From contig JBBDLF010000033.1 in the NCBI GenBank assembly GCA_040879025.1, positions 186,001 through 250,000 on the forward strand: 64,000 bases of DNA. The letters are read 5' to 3'. The notes below the pieces were generated by a model. That model searched no databases. It saw only the letters and a list, made by a program, of their open reading frames with translations, and was not told the DNA's origin. Positions 24,593 to 33,063 of this stretch are shown piece by piece. Position numbers and translations under genes: made by a program. How positions within the stretch are numbered: position 1 is the first letter of the stretch; each line of letters starts with the position of its first letter. The DNA comes from JBBDLF01 sp040879025. Lineage in GTDB: Bacteria > Pseudomonadota > Gammaproteobacteria > Pseudomonadales > Pseudohongiellaceae.

Positions 24593-24751
24593 ATGAGAGC
24601 TATACTGTTTCTGATGATGATGATCGGTTTTGGATTAACGGCATGTAACGAAGGCCCCGCTGAAGAATTCGGCGAAGATGTGGACGAAGCCGCCGAGAAT
24701 ACCGGAGACGCGTTTCAGGACGCCGCGGATGACATAGACGACAACTTTTAG
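24593..24751 (+). CDS. Small acidic lipoprotein
   Basis: A 52-residue frame starts at an ATG preceded by CAGGAG. The N-terminus MRAILFLMMMIGFGLTAC is a lipoprotein signal with lipobox LTAC, so Cys18 would be lipidated. The mature part is only about 35 residues and strongly acidic, with heptad-like repeats (EEFGEDVDEAAENTGDAFQD) predicted to form a helix. The shape is like entericidin-type and other tiny envelope lipoproteins, but I cannot assign a function. It lies between the DUF1328-like and CsbD-like genes on the same strand. Confidence 0.75.
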   Translation: MRAILFLMMMIGFGLTACNEGPAEEFGEDVDEAAENTGDAFQDAADDIDDNF

Positions 24752-24842
24752 GTAACCTGCCTCAGCCAGGGTTCGGTTGGCCTGCCGGTATTATCCAGAC
24801 CACGGACTTCAATCTTTGAAAGAGCACCAAGGAGATAAGGAC

Positions 24843-25043
24843 ATGACTGACGAAGATGTGTTGAAAGGCAAATGGAAACAGCTCCGAGGCAAGGCCAAAG
24901 AGCGATGGGGCAAGCTGACTGATGATGAACTTGATCAGGTTGATGGCAGCGAGGATCAACTGGTTGGGTTGTTGCAGGAACACTACGGATATGCCAGGGA
25001 GCAGGCGAAGAACGAAGTGAACCGGTGGGTGGAAAGGCAATAG
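24843..25043 (+). CDS. CsbD-like general stress protein
   Basis: This 66-residue hydrophilic protein begins MTDEDVLKGKWKQLRGKAKERWGKLTD, the hallmark of the CsbD family (E. coli YjbJ type). The remaining residues form amphipathic helices ending RWVERQ. The start is an ATG after AAGGAGATAAGGAC. CsbD proteins are abundant under stress and in stationary phase, but no biochemical role is known. It is the last gene of the plus-strand small-gene group and is followed by a strong terminator. Confidence 0.93.
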   Translation: MTDEDVLKGKWKQLRGKAKERWGKLTDDELDQVDGSEDQLVGLLQEHYGYAREQAKNEVNRWVERQ

Positions 25044-25050
25044 CCGCGCT

Positions 25051-25098
25051 GGACAAAAAAATGGAGTCGGTCTGTTACCGACTCCATTTTTTTTGTCC
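25051..25098. terminator. Bidirectional terminator between csbD-like and exoD-like genes
   Basis: GGACAAAAAAATGGAGTCGG, a short loop, and the complementary CCGACTCCATTTTTTTTGTCC form a long stem with A-runs on one side and T-runs on the other. It can therefore end transcription from both converging genes. Confidence 0.9.
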
Positions 25099-25119
25099 AG
25101 GCAAACTGCACCTGGACGT

Positions 25120-25740
25120 TCAACCTCCGTAAACTGTCAATCCCGCGATGACCAGTGCGGCAATGATGCCGGCTCCAAGCAATACCAGCATTCCGTCGCA
25201 GGAAATAATTGCCAGCCCGAAGATGGCCAATACAAATCCCGTGGACGTATTGGCCATTGGGATGACTTCAAGCAGCGGCATCACCAGCGCAATGACCAGG
25301 CAAGTGGCGGCGATTGGAAATATGGCCGGTCCGGTGGCGAATATCTGTAGCCTTGGTTTGATCATTCTATCTATCCACCGGGCCGGCTTCTGCATCGCAT
25401 TGAGCGCTCTGACAAAACGGTGACGGGCTATTTTTCGCCGCAGCAGCCATTCCGGTAACCAGAAATGATCGTGCCCGGTCAACAACTGAACGATAACCAG
25501 AAACGCCAGGGCCGCAGCCAGCGAAGGTACGCCCGGTATCGCGCTCAACGGTGAGGCTGGTATCAAACCGGCCAGCAGCAGAATAGGCCCGAATGAACGT
25601 TGGCCAACGGCTTCCAGCATATTACTGATATAAACCTCGCTGCTTTCCCCCGAGTTACATTTAAGTCTCTCCAGCATCTGTTCCAGATTGTGAAGTTCGC
25701 CGTCACCAGATTCCATTGACACGTCCCCCCCATGCTTCAT
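25120..25740 (-). CDS. ExoD-family membrane protein
   Basis: This roughly 206-residue membrane protein matches the ExoD family (exopolysaccharide synthesis, ExoD). Diagnostic parts are the motif LLLAGLIPASPLSAIPGVPSL, then WLPEWLLRRKIARHRFVRAL, and three or four C-terminal hydrophobic segments. The start is ambiguous: Met codons at 25761, 25740 and 25716 are all in frame, and only G-rich, non-ideal ribosome sites precede them. The protein was first named for exopolysaccharide and alkaline-sensitivity phenotypes in rhizobia; its activity is not known. It is convergent with csbD and stands downstream of the holin-like gene group on the same strand. Confidence 0.85.
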   Translation of the reverse strand: MKHGGDVSMESGDGELHNLEQMLERLKCNSGESSEVYISNMLEAVGQRSFGPILLLAGLIPASPLSAIPGVPSLAAALAFLVIVQLLTGHDHFWLPEWLLRRKIARHRFVRALNAMQKPARWIDRMIKPRLQIFATGPAIFPIAATCLVIALVMPLLEVIPMANTSTGFVLAIFGLAIISCDGMLVLLGAGIIAALVIAGLTVYGG

Positions 25741-25791
25741 TGTCCGCACCCCCGGCGTCACCTGTGGGGATCACACACCATCGGCATGCGG

Positions 25792-26019
25792 TTACAGACG
25801 GGACACCAATGGCAACGCCTGTTCGAGATCAACTTCTTTAGTGGCCACTCCCAAAACCGCGCCTCCGAGAAACGAACCGGCAATCAGGGCGAACAGGTTA
25901 TTTTGAATCGCGGGACTCTGACCCGCGCCTCCGGGACGCAACATGCCCATTCGGTACAAGTTGTAATCCAGGCGACTTTCAAGGAATGCGATTTCTCGTC
26001 GCAACTGTCGTTTACTCAT
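25792..26019 (-). CDS. Small membrane protein of unknown function
   Basis: This 75-residue protein has a basic N-terminus (MSKRQLRREIAFLESRLDYN), a short Pro/Gly-rich segment and one glycine-rich transmembrane helix (NNLFALIAGSFLGGAVLGVAT) ending in an acidic tail. Its start overlaps the end of the holin-like gene by 8 bp, so it is translationally coupled. Glycine-rich helices of this kind resemble those in DUF883 and YtxH proteins. I do not recognise a family. Confidence 0.65.
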   Translation of the reverse strand: MSKRQLRREIAFLESRLDYNLYRMGMLRPGGAGQSPAIQNNLFALIAGSFLGGAVLGVATKEVDLEQALPLVSRL

Positions 26020-26413
26020 TGTTTCTACTCGCTGCCAGTTTTCGTATCTGACGGGTGGATGCCGGGAACATCATCAATCCCTTCTGTATGCTGAGAATCT
26101 TGAGCATAACAGCAATAGTGCAAAGTCCCTGCAATATAAAAAAGCTGAGAAATCCCGCCAGTGCCTCATTGGTATACTCGTAAACAAACCAGCTTATCAA
26201 AACGGAAAGCCCCATCCATGTAAAAATGAGCAGGGGAACCATTAACATCCACAGAACCCCGAGCAACGGCAACTCCGCCAGGGTAAGCATGAGTTCGGCC
26301 TTGACCAATCTCAGCATGCTGACACCCGAGTCCGACGCGAGCTTGAACCACTCGCCCAGATCAGTGGTTGCCTCGGGATCATCCGCTTCAGACCTGATGT
26401 AATCCTTAGCCAT
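26012..26413 (-). CDS. Holin-X/YqjE-like membrane protein
   Basis: This 133-residue protein has a soluble N-terminal part (about residues 1-40, ending SMLRLVKAELMLTLAELP) and two adjacent transmembrane helices (about 50-75 and 82-108). The layout and the LVKAEL motif match the 'phage holin family / YqjE' group of housekeeping membrane proteins. In E. coli yqjE lies beside yqjD, a DUF883 gene; here too a DUF883-like gene is immediately upstream (20 bp). It is therefore more likely a stress-linked membrane component than a true phage holin. Confidence 0.75.
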   Translation of the reverse strand: MAKDYIRSEADDPEATTDLGEWFKLASDSGVSMLRLVKAELMLTLAELPLLGVLWMLMVPLLIFTWMGLSVLISWFVYEYTNEALAGFLSFFILQGLCTIAVMLKILSIQKGLMMFPASTRQIRKLAASRNNE

Positions 26414-26433
26414 GTGTGAACCTATTGCGTTCG

Positions 26434-26751
26434 TTATTTTTTCATTAATTTGGAAAGCACGAATCCAGTGGCAAATGCGATCCCGGCACAGGTGATGGGC
26501 CTGTCCCTGATGTAGGCTTCCGATCTGTCTATGAATTCGGAGGTTTTCTCATTGGCGGTATCCATGACTTCGCCAAACTGACCCACAGCACCTTCCTTTA
26601 CATCGATACCAGCGTGTTTGGCGGCGGAGTAAAACTTGTCTCTGGCGTCCAGCAGGTTTGCGTAGGCCTCCATTGCCGATTCCCTGGCTTCGTTAAATTC
26701 TTCCCTCGATTCACTGTTTGCTTTCCTGGTTTTTCCCGTATTGGTAACCAT
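26434..26751 (-). CDS. DUF883 (ElaB/YqjD-like) membrane-anchored protein
   Basis: This 105-residue protein starts at an ATG behind AAGGAGG. A long amphipathic helical region (residues about 15-80, including ARESAMEAYANLLDARDKFYSA) is followed by RDRPITCAGIAFATGFVLSKLMKK, a C-terminal glycine-containing membrane anchor. This is the ElaB/YqjD design, known to tether stationary-phase ribosomes to the membrane in E. coli. The family assignment is good; the ribosome role here is inference. It is first in a unit with the holin-like and 75-residue genes. Confidence 0.8.
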   Translation of the reverse strand: MVTNTGKTRKANSESREEFNEARESAMEAYANLLDARDKFYSAAKHAGIDVKEGAVGQFGEVMDTANEKTSEFIDRSEAYIRDRPITCAGIAFATGFVLSKLMKK

Positions 26752-26959
26752 GATTTGCCTCCTTGGCTTGAATTTGACCGTGAAACGGCCGGTGTTGGTA
26801 GTCTTTCGGAACACTGCAAGATTCAAGCCGGACACGCGATTGCGTCCGGCCCGTTATCAGCCGCTCTTGACCGAATTTTTGAAACTTCTCCAGTAAAAGA
26901 CCCTCGGATAGACGGTAACATTCACTTTATGGTTTTTCTGCAGGTGGACACGACGTCGC

Positions 26960-27143
26960 CTAGCCCGGACTATTCATGAACCGCCGTAGCGAGGGCGTCG
27001 AGATGCCCGAAAAGACAGCGTGGCGCGGACCGGAAGGCGCGCAGGCGTACTTGACAGTACGTCGAGCACCTGGAGGGAGCACGCGCTGTCTTTTCGGGTA
27101 TATCGGCGTCCGCAGTAGGTGGTTCATGAATAGTCCGGGCTAG
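26960..27143. mobile_element. Long imperfect palindrome, MITE-like element
   Basis: The ends are a perfect 23-bp inverted repeat: CTAGCCCGGACTATTCATGAACC at 26960-26982 and its exact complement at 27121-27143. Inside lies a second perfect 15-bp inverted repeat (CCCGAAAAGACAGCG at 27006-27020, CGCTGTCTTTTCGGG at 27084-27098), joined by partly complementary arms. The whole 184 bp can fold into one long hairpin. It encodes nothing and is flanked by no transposase, so it may be a non-autonomous element or a REP/ERIC-like repeat. Its right edge contains the treS stop codon. The 208 bp between it and the DUF883-like gene show nothing else. Confidence 0.7.
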
Positions 27144-30100
27144 GGACCCAATTCGAGGCCACAGGACTCGATGGTGCGGACAAGACCACGAAGTGGTATG
27201 TGAATCCACCCAGGCCGATTGGCGGATTCGTAGCACACCTCGAAGGCAGCTTTCTCCAGCAAAAACAGTTTTGTCAACGTCTGCGGACCTTGCGCTGAAA
27301 GCCAATGATGATCGAGTGCATTGGCCGCTGGGTAGTACGCTTGCTGAAACGCGTCGCCTACTGCTTTAAAAAAACGTTCAAGAAACTTGCGTTTGGCTTC
27401 AACTTCCTTCTCCCCGTGAACTATGCCCCGGCCAGGGTGGACTTCGGTCACATAATCGAATGAGCGCAGTACACCGGCTACGTCACAAAAAGGGCTTGCC
27501 TTTGCGTTGCGTTCAGCCAGGGGCTTGATCGGCTCGCCTTCAAAGTCGATAAAATACGCGTCATCCTGCGCGACCAGAATCTGGCCCAGATGCAGGTCGC
27601 CATGTATCCGTATCAGCAGCGAACCCGGTATCTGTTGCGCCAGACTTTCTACCGTTGAATGTATCATCGACCGCAAACCAATCAGCTTTTGCGCCAAGGT
27701 GCGATCCTCTGGTGACAGTTTATTCATTGCCCTCTCCAACTGAGACAGAGATCCGTCGATTTGATCCTTGATCGATCCGGAAAAATACCTGGCATCGCTG
27801 TCGGTCGCATGACGGGGTGCGAAATGCGGATCCCGGGTTTCTGACGCGAGGGCGATATGCATTTGCGCCAGCCGCTTTCCTGTCGCACTGGCAAAGCGTG
27901 AAACTTCTTCTATGATGCTGGTTTCACTGAATGCCCATTCATCCCAGCCGGAGTCATGAGGCACCACGGTGTTAGCCGGTTCAGCAAAAAACCGGTCCAA
28001 CCGCGACATGGTCCAATCCCAGCCGTTACCCTGGCTTGGGATGAAGCGTTTCAATACCGCCAGAACACAGGTTTCACCCCCCGGACTGATTCGCGAAACA
28101 TACCCGAGCAGCGTCCCTGTATTGGTGAAACCGTGATTCGAGAGGATCCTGCCGATTTCCACTTCGGGGTTAGGCCCTTCGAAGAGTCGGCGGAAGCTTT
28201 TTAACACCGCCTGTTCGCCTATAATGAGAGAACTGTTGGATTGTTCACCTGACAGCATGCGTATCTCCACGTCACCCGGACGAAACCTTTCCTCCGCGAA
28301 GCCGTCGGTGGCGTGGAATGCCAATTGGCCGATTCCAGCCCCGGGATCGGAAACAACCAGACAGTTGTCAGGTTTACTTACGGCTTGCCCCATAAGGCCA
28401 AGGTAACAACGTGTCATCTGTTCCAGGCTGACCGCATCGGTTATGAACCCGATGTGGTGGCGATGACGCACTCTTGCCAGAGCCAGCTGGTGTGCAAGGG
28501 CGGGGAAATGTTCCTCTTCGAAATAGATACCCAGTGCCAACTGATATTTTTGGGTCTCTTTTTCAGTCTTTACCACCAGTTCAGTAATATACACCGGCTC
28601 ATCGTTGATGCCACAGTCTGCTCCCGGAGTTCCCGATTGTTGCGAATCGCCCAGCGCTTGCAAAGCGCCGGGCAACGTTATGGCGTTGCCGATATTGATC
28701 CATTCGATGTTGGCGTCCTTCCCTCCAAACCATCGCCGTTTTCCGAGATAAGCCGGTAGCACATCGCGCTCGAGCGTTGTTTTATGCGGGTCACGGAGTA
28801 CTTCGCTCATATCCCGGCGCAGCACCAGGGTAACGTAGTCCGGCATCGGCTCCGGGGGTTGCGTATACCAGTCGGGAAACCGCGTTTCTTCGGCAAGCAG
28901 AAACCAGTAAAACCCGTAAGGAGGAAGTGTAAGCAGATAGGGAAGTTCGCCGATGGGAGGAAACAGGCTACCTCCTGTCATTTCCAGCGGAACCAGGCCG
29001 GAGAACGCAGAAAGATCAAGCTCCACTGCCTGTGCAGCACGCGACATATTGGCCAGACACAGTATAGCTTCACTATGTTCCGTGTCATCGCCGGCCAGAT
29101 ACTCCCTTATATAGGCGAGTACGCAACGATTCGTCGGGTAGATCATTTTCAGCGTGCCGCGACCGAAGGCCTTGTAGCGCTTGCGAATTTCCAGCATCAG
29201 GCGTACCCAGTTTAAAAACGAATGCGAATCGTGAGTGTGGGCCTCAACATTGACGGCACTGTATCCATAGAGGGGATCCATGATGACGGGCAGTACCAGT
29301 CGCGCCGGATCTGCCTTGGAAAAACCCCCGTTGCGGTCTGGGGTCCATTGCATTGGGGTACGCACACCATCACGGTCTCCCAGAAAAATGTTGTCACCCA
29401 TATTAATCTCATCACCGTAGTACAGTATGGGTGTACCGATCATCGACAGCAGCAGCGAATGCATCAATTCGATACGACGCCTGTCTCTTTGCATCAGGGG
29501 CGCGAGCCGGCGTCGGATACCGAGGTTTAACCTGGCCCGGGTATCTGATGCATACTGATGCCAAAGATAGTCCCGTTCCTGACTGGTCACCATTTCCAGA
29601 GTCAACTCGTCATGGTTACGGAGAAATATGGCCCATTGACAGATGTCAGGTATATCAGGTGTCTGGCGCAGAATATCCGTCACGGGGAAACGATCTTCCT
29701 GCGCCAGGGCCATGTACATACGGGGCATGAGCGGAAAATGGAATGCCATCTGGCATTCATCACCCGCACCGAAATAGGGACGTGTATCCTCCGGCCATTG
29801 ATTCGCTTCAGCCAGAAGAAGTCGATCCGGATACCTGGCGTCCACTACCGCTCGAATTTTCTTGAGTACTTCGTGAGTTTCAGGAAGATTCTCATTATTG
29901 GTTCCATCCCGTTCCACCAGGTAAGGCACAGCGTCGAGTCGCAATCCGTCGACTCCCAGATCCAGCCAGTAACTCATCACTTCAATGACTGAATCCAGTA
30001 CAGCCGGGTTGTCATAGTTCAGATCCGGTTGGTGTGAGTAAAACCGATGCCAATAGTACGCCTGTGCCGCAGGGTCCCAGGCCCAGTTGGACTTTTCAGT

Positions 30101-30580
30101 ATCAAGAAAAATAATACGGGTTTCCGGGTACCGCGTATCATTATCCGACCACACATAAAAATTCCTTTCCACAGACCCGGGAGCGGCAACGCGGGCGCGC
30201 CGAAACCAAAAGTGTTGATCCGATGTGTGATTGATCACCAATTCGGTAATGACACGCAACCCATGAGCATGCGCGGTGGCGATGAATGTTTTAACATCCT
30301 CCATGGTGCCATAGTCGGGGTGAACTGCGCAGTATTCGGCAATATCATAACCATCGTCGCGCAACGGGCTGGGATAGAAAGGCAGCAACCAGATAGTGTT
30401 GACGCCCAGCGTGGTAATGTAGTCAAGCTTTTGTATCAGTCCGGTAAAGTCTCCGATACCATCATTGTTGCTGTCAAAAAATGATTTGACATGCAGTTGA
30501 TAAATAACGGCGTCCTTGTACCATGTCGCTGCACTGATGGTCAGTGATTTGCGACCGACTGCTGTATGACTGTTCTGCAA
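27140..30580 (-). CDS. treS: Trehalose synthase fused to maltokinase (TreS-Mak)
   Basis: This 1146-residue fusion interconverts trehalose and maltose (TreS) and phosphorylates maltose to maltose 1-phosphate (Mak/Pep2), the substrate for GlgE. The GH13 part (about residues 18-560) has YKDAVIYQLHVKSFFDSNND, D216 (DGLRLDAVPYL), E258 (LLLAEANQWPED) and FLRNHDELTLEMV. The kinase part (about 620-1146) has GEQSNSSLIIGEQAVLKSFR for ATP binding and the catalytic loop IHGDLHLGQILV with YFIDFEGEP. The start is a TTG after GGAGTG, 16 bp downstream of the glgE stop, so the two genes form an operon. The TAG stop lies within the terminal repeat of the palindromic element. Confidence 0.95.
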   Translation of the reverse strand: MQNSHTAVGRKSLTISAATWYKDAVIYQLHVKSFFDSNNDGIGDFTGLIQKLDYITTLGVNTIWLLPFYPSPLRDDGYDIAEYCAVHPDYGTMEDVKTFIATAHAHGLRVITELVINHTSDQHFWFRRARVAAPGSVERNFYVWSDNDTRYPETRIIFLDTEKSNWAWDPAAQAYYWHRFYSHQPDLNYDNPAVLDSVIEVMSYWLDLGVDGLRLDAVPYLVERDGTNNENLPETHEVLKKIRAVVDARYPDRLLLAEANQWPEDTRPYFGAGDECQMAFHFPLMPRMYMALAQEDRFPVTDILRQTPDIPDICQWAIFLRNHDELTLEMVTSQERDYLWHQYASDTRARLNLGIRRRLAPLMQRDRRRIELMHSLLLSMIGTPILYYGDEINMGDNIFLGDRDGVRTPMQWTPDRNGGFSKADPARLVLPVIMDPLYGYSAVNVEAHTHDSHSFLNWVRLMLEIRKRYKAFGRGTLKMIYPTNRCVLAYIREYLAGDDTEHSEAILCLANMSRAAQAVELDLSAFSGLVPLEMTGGSLFPPIGELPYLLTLPPYGFYWFLLAEETRFPDWYTQPPEPMPDYVTLVLRRDMSEVLRDPHKTTLERDVLPAYLGKRRWFGGKDANIEWINIGNAITLPGALQALGDSQQSGTPGADCGINDEPVYITELVVKTEKETQKYQLALGIYFEEEHFPALAHQLALARVRHRHHIGFITDAVSLEQMTRCYLGLMGQAVSKPDNCLVVSDPGAGIGQLAFHATDGFAEERFRPGDVEIRMLSGEQSNSSLIIGEQAVLKSFRRLFEGPNPEVEIGRILSNHGFTNTGTLLGYVSRISPGGETCVLAVLKRFIPSQGNGWDWTMSRLDRFFAEPANTVVPHDSGWDEWAFSETSIIEEVSRFASATGKRLAQMHIALASETRDPHFAPRHATDSDARYFSGSIKDQIDGSLSQLERAMNKLSPEDRTLAQKLIGLRSMIHSTVESLAQQIPGSLLIRIHGDLHLGQILVAQDDAYFIDFEGEPIKPLAERNAKASPFCDVAGVLRSFDYVTEVHPGRGIVHGEKEVEAKRKFLERFFKAVGDAFQQAYYPAANALDHHWLSAQGPQTLTKLFLLEKAAFEVCYESANRPGWIHIPLRGLVRTIESCGLELGP

Positions 30581-30596
30581 AATTCACTCCGGTGTC

Positions 30597-32675
30597 TTAG
30601 GGAACCGCGATGACCACTTCAAACACGGCAAAAGGGAGATTATCGGAATTAAAATACCAGTGCTGGGTATCGGCACCCCACTGAAATGCAGCGCCGTGCA
30701 TCAGTTCCCGCACATTGAACCCGGGTGCCAATAACTCGGGAGGCACCCTCAGTTGTGCCTCTTCAGACTCGTCCGCGTTGAGATTGACTGCCACAAGAAT
30801 GACGTTTCCCCTGTCCTCGGTAAACCGACTATAGAAAATAACCTCGTCATTACCTGATTCATGAAAACGAATATTGAGATGGGAGTGCAAGGCCGGATTG
30901 GTCCTCCGAATTGCATTCAATCGTGTGATTTCCCTGATGATGTTGTCCGGTCGGGAAAAATCCCGTGTTCGTATCTGGTACTTTTCCGAATCAAGATACT
31001 CCTCACGCCCTGGCACGGGGGTGGATTCGCATAACTCAAAACCGCTGTACATTCCCCACGAACCCGACAGGGTGGTTGCCAGAGCGGCCCGCACCAGAAA
31101 CGCGCCCCGCCCCCTGCCCTGAAGAAACCAGGGGTTGATGTCAGGTGTATTGACAAAGAAGTTGGGTCGGAAGTAATCACGTACGTCAGACTGCGTCAGT
31201 TCGGTCATATACTCCGTCAGTTCCTGCCGCGTATTCCGCCAGATAAAATAGGTATAGCTTTGCGAGAATCCAATCTTGGCAAGTTGATACATCATGGCGG
31301 GGCGGGTAAAAGCTTCTGACAGGAAGAGTGTATCCGGATGCTGACTGCGCACATCCCTGATCAACCACTCCCAGAATGGCAATGGCTTGGTGTGGGGGTT
31401 GTCGACGCGAAAAATATTGATGCCTTCAGAAATCCAATAAAGCACGATATCCCGCCAGGCTTCCCACATAGCGGGCCTGGCGGAGGCGGCATAGAAGTTT
31501 ACATTGACGATATCTTCGTATTTCTTGGGCGGGTTTTCCGCGTAACGAACAGTTCCGTCGGGCCGCCACTGGAACCAGTCCGGATGTTCGGTCAGCCACG
31601 GATGATCCGGAGAACACTGTATCGCAAAATCCAGCGCCAACTTGATGCCACAGTGTTCTGCTGCGGCAACCAGTTCGCGAAAATCTTCTATATCTCCCAA
31701 CTCCTTCATGATGGCATCGTGACCGCCCTCGGTACTGCCGATGGCATAGGGGCAGCCCGGTTCCCCCGGCATTGCCACAACGCGGTTATTTTTGCCCTTG
31801 CGGTTGGTTTCTCCAATAGGGTGGATTGGAGGAAAATACACGACGTCAAACCCCATGGCATCAATCGCCGGCAAATGATGAATGACATCACGAAAGGTCC
31901 CGTGGCCCTCCGGATCAGCGGTTAAAGAACGAGGGAACAATTCGTACCAGCTGCCAAAACCCGCTTCCGTTCGTTCAATGCTGACCGGCAACTGATGAGC
32001 AAGCCCGGTGCAGAATCGTCGCTCCTCGATTGCCTGCATTGCTTTGAGCACCTTGCCATCAAGTAATGCAGCGATGCATCCGTCCAGATCAGTTTTCACC
32101 GCGGCGCCGTGGCCTGCTTCATCCAGTTTTGCCAATGCCTCGCCTATTATCCGGCTGGCCTCACCGACCGAATATTCATCTTCCGCCTGAATGTATTCAC
32201 TGAAAAACTCCTTGCCGGCGCTGGCACCGAGTTTGCTGCGTGGAGATGAGAGTGCCGCCAGCAACAGAAAACGGCCTTCCTGAAGCTCCACGCCGACGTC
32301 GAGCCCCGCCCGATATTTCTTGTCAAGTTCATCATGGAAGGTTCCCCATTGATCGAACCAGGCTTCAATAGTGAAGCTCAGTCCTCCTTTCTGTCCTGGC
32401 CGCAAAATGGCCTCCCACCGATCATTCCCTTTGTGGGTCATGGCCCGGCCACGCCATTCCGACTGTCCCGGATTACGCCAGAATACCCTCGCGGCAAGCC
32501 GGTCGTGGCCATCCATAAAAATCGTTGCACGGACAGTGAACGCCTGGTGAAGAATGCCTTTCGCCGGATAGCGCCCGTTGTCAACACAGGGACAGACATG
32601 GCTGATCACCAGCCGTGATTGCTGCGTGGCCATAATGACATCAGCGGCGCACTGTTTCCTGGGGGCTCTGTTCAT
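30597..32675 (-). CDS. glgE: Alpha-1,4-glucan:maltose-1-phosphate maltosyltransferase
   Basis: GlgE extends alpha-1,4-glucans with maltose 1-phosphate. This 692-residue GH13 protein has the N-terminal DUF3416 domain and a barrel with the nucleophile D425 (FRVDNPHTKPLPFWEW), the acid/base E454 (LFLSEAFTRP) and the third block FVNTPDINPW. These are typical GlgE motifs. It starts at an ATG behind AGGGAAG. The first about 18 residues are unusual, and a later start is possible at Met15. With TreS-Mak it completes a trehalose-to-glucan pathway best known from mycobacteria. No branching enzyme (GlgB) gene is present nearby. Confidence 0.95.
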   Translation of the reverse strand: MNRAPRKQCAADVIMATQQSRLVISHVCPCVDNGRYPAKGILHQAFTVRATIFMDGHDRLAARVFWRNPGQSEWRGRAMTHKGNDRWEAILRPGQKGGLSFTIEAWFDQWGTFHDELDKKYRAGLDVGVELQEGRFLLLAALSSPRSKLGASAGKEFFSEYIQAEDEYSVGEASRIIGEALAKLDEAGHGAAVKTDLDGCIAALLDGKVLKAMQAIEERRFCTGLAHQLPVSIERTEAGFGSWYELFPRSLTADPEGHGTFRDVIHHLPAIDAMGFDVVYFPPIHPIGETNRKGKNNRVVAMPGEPGCPYAIGSTEGGHDAIMKELGDIEDFRELVAAAEHCGIKLALDFAIQCSPDHPWLTEHPDWFQWRPDGTVRYAENPPKKYEDIVNVNFYAASARPAMWEAWRDIVLYWISEGINIFRVDNPHTKPLPFWEWLIRDVRSQHPDTLFLSEAFTRPAMMYQLAKIGFSQSYTYFIWRNTRQELTEYMTELTQSDVRDYFRPNFFVNTPDINPWFLQGRGRGAFLVRAALATTLSGSWGMYSGFELCESTPVPGREEYLDSEKYQIRTRDFSRPDNIIREITRLNAIRRTNPALHSHLNIRFHESGNDEVIFYSRFTEDRGNVILVAVNLNADESEEAQLRVPPELLAPGFNVRELMHGAAFQWGADTQHWYFNSDNLPFAVFEVVIAVP

Positions 32676-33063
32676 AAACTTCCCTGGCCGGACTCGTCAT
32701 TGCCATCGCCGGACAGGCGACCGCAAAGCCTAAGAGACCACCCCGGTATCAATCTGGATAAAAGACCGGTTTCGATTTTTCTTTCTCTGCACGGCAGCGG
32801 ATCCTATACACGCAAATTTATGCCTTGCGGCCTTCATCGTGAAGCCATGTTTACCAAGTTCAGGTGTTTTACCCAGGGAACCTCTGAACGACTCAGAAGT
32901 TCCCTCGCCCGCCGATGAAAGCAGTGAGAAAATCGCAGTGAATCTCTTTGCATTGAAATCAGCTTTCTGCAAAAATATTTTTAGACGGTGGCCGCGCCGG
33001 GTCCAGTCAAGCGCTGCACTTGCGTAAAGGAATGAATCTGCTTATCAGAAAAAGGAGTTACCT
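32676..33063. other. Divergent intergenic region between glgE and the CBS gene
   Basis: 388 bp without a gene, holding the divergent promoters. The only clear structure is an inverted repeat at 32876-32904: GGGAACCTCTGA, ACGAC, TCAGAAGTTCCC (11 of 12 positions paired). It could be an operator or an RNA hairpin in a leader; orientation does not decide. Confidence 0.5.
32876..32904. repeat. 12-bp inverted repeat with 5-bp spacer
   Basis: GGGAACcTCTGA and TCAGAaGTTCCC are complementary except at one C/A position. It lies about 200 bp from the glgE start and 160 bp from the CBS gene start, with no T-run on either side, so a terminator is unlikely and an operator is a better guess. Confidence 0.45.

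Noticed and set aside
26012..26413. Holin-like gene as evidence for a prophage
   Set aside because: No phage structural, integrase or lysis genes nearby. Its neighbour is a DUF883-like gene, as yqjE neighbours yqjD in E. coli, so it is a housekeeping stress protein.
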